DNA from: Streptomyces echinoruber
Lineage (GTDB): Bacteria > Actinomycetota > Actinomycetes > Streptomycetales > Streptomycetaceae
NCBI RefSeq assembly: GCF_014651135.1
Contig: NZ_BMWH01000033.1
Span: forward strand, 1 to 64,000
Direction: 5' to 3'
Length of the DNA stretch: 64,000 nt
The first letter of the stretch is position 1; each line of letters begins with the position of its first letter. Shown here piece by piece: positions 63,610 to 64,000 of the stretch. A program made the translations under genes and the position numbers. The notes below the pieces were generated by a model, which ran no database searches, had not been told where the DNA came from, and saw nothing but the letters and a program-made list of their open reading frames with translations.

Positions 63610-64000
63610 ATGACCGCCACCGCCATCAGACTGCTCCTCGTCGACGACGACCCGCTGGTCCGGGCCGGCCTGTCCTTCATGCTGGGAGGGGCCGGAGACA
63701 TCGAGGTCGTCGGCGAGGCCGCCGACGGCGCGGAGGCCGAGGCCCTCGTCGACCGCACCCGGCCCGACGTCGTGCTCATGGACATCCGCATGCCGGCGGT
63801 GGACGGCCTCACGGCGACGGAGCGGCTGCGCGGACGCCCCGACGCCCCGAAGGTGGTGATCCTCACCACCTTCCACGCCGACGAGCAGGTGCTGCGCGCC
63901 CTGCGCGCGGGCGCCGCCGGGTTCGTCCTCAAGGACACTCCGCCCGCCGAGATCGTCGAGGCCGTGCGCCGGGTCGCGGCGGGCGATCCCGTCCTGTCGC
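63610..64000 (+). CDS. NarL/LuxR-type response regulator, partial at window end
   Basis: The first 130 residues of a two-component response regulator. The receiver domain is complete or nearly so: acidic pocket LLVDDDPLVRAGL, phosphoacceptor Asp in DVVLMDIRMPAVDGL, conserved Thr in VVILTTFHADEQV and Lys in GFVLKDTPPAEIVEAVRRVA. The C-terminal LuxR helix-turn-helix would lie beyond base 64000. TACTGT at 63573-63578 is a possible -10 box and GGGTGAGG precedes ATG 63610. Its own sensor kinase upstream is reduced to a fragment, so it may be an orphan. Confidence 0.9.
   Translation, partial: MTATAIRLLLVDDDPLVRAGLSFMLGGAGDIEVVGEAADGAEAEALVDRTRPDVVLMDIRMPAVDGLTATERLRGRPDAPKVVILTTFHADEQVLRALRAGAAGFVLKDTPPAEIVEAVRRVAAGDPVLS

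Overview
The window is about 74% G+C, with near-universal G/C at third codon positions, GTG as well as ATG starts, purine-rich ribosome binding sites and Tat signal peptides. It carries mycothiol-type and DUF2180/DUF1232 proteins and a cluster of PAS/GAF/SpoIIE phosphatases. Together this points to an actinomycete chromosome, almost certainly Streptomyces. No rRNA, tRNA, CRISPR, transposase or phage gene was seen. The content is accessory, with many single-gene units, palindromic operators and an unusual number of broken genes and short tandem repeats.

Layout. 1-5.8 kb: a small unknown gene, a graspetide RiPP pair (precursor tgmA plus ATP-grasp ligase tgmB, no methyltransferase next to it), DUF1232, a mycothiol/DinB-type protein and three unknown genes. 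5.9-14.9 kb: a DUF4097 lipoprotein, an FprA-type ferredoxin-NADP reductase broken by one extra base near its end, an MHS-family transporter, a 48-residue protein, a catalase, CsbD, a DoxX-like membrane protein, and a phosphatase/fructosamine-kinase pair. 15.2-24.4 kb: a serine hydrolase divergent from a same-strand run of FAD/Fe-S dehydrogenase, enolase-superfamily enzyme, GH15 glycosidase, SDR and MarR regulator. 24.5-31.5 kb: a DppA-type M55 peptidase, a secreted GH11 xylanase with a xylanase-type palindrome upstream, a D-2-hydroxyacid dehydrogenase, two gene remnants (FAD monooxygenase, multicopper oxidase), and a zinc alcohol dehydrogenase divergent from a TetR regulator.

31.8-37.3 kb holds the most distinctive system: a three-gene formate dehydrogenase operon whose catalytic subunit is a selenoprotein. 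It has an in-frame TGA at 32389 followed 12 nt later by a 6-bp hairpin with a GGTCT loop, and Fe-S and NrfD-type membrane subunits are coupled by ATGA overlaps. 37.5-41.5 kb encodes three secreted enzymes: an M15 carboxypeptidase and a GH25 muramidase, both with peptidoglycan-binding repeats, and a PI-PLC-like protein. 41.9-47.8 kb holds a KatE-type catalase, an HSL-type esterase preceded by CGTACG repeats, and a coupled DUF2180/site-2-protease pair. 47.8-52.6 kb is a zone of decay: remnants of a flavodoxin, a polysaccharide deacetylase, an acyltransferase and a universal stress protein surround one intact transporter and one intact membrane protein.

52.6-64 kb: a yybP-ykoY-type manganese riboswitch precedes a TMEM165/GDT1 transporter. 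An AT-rich palindrome then precedes a TPR protein coupled to a polyprenyl synthase. Three PAS/SpoIIE phosphatases of the partner-switching type follow, and the window ends with a sensor-kinase remnant and the start of its NarL-type response regulator.

Coherent themes are redox and oxidative-stress management (two catalases, formate dehydrogenase, FprA, DoxX, CsbD, Mn export) and carbohydrate or cell-wall turnover. A striking non-coding theme is that at least four genes have a tandem duplication lying across their stop codon.
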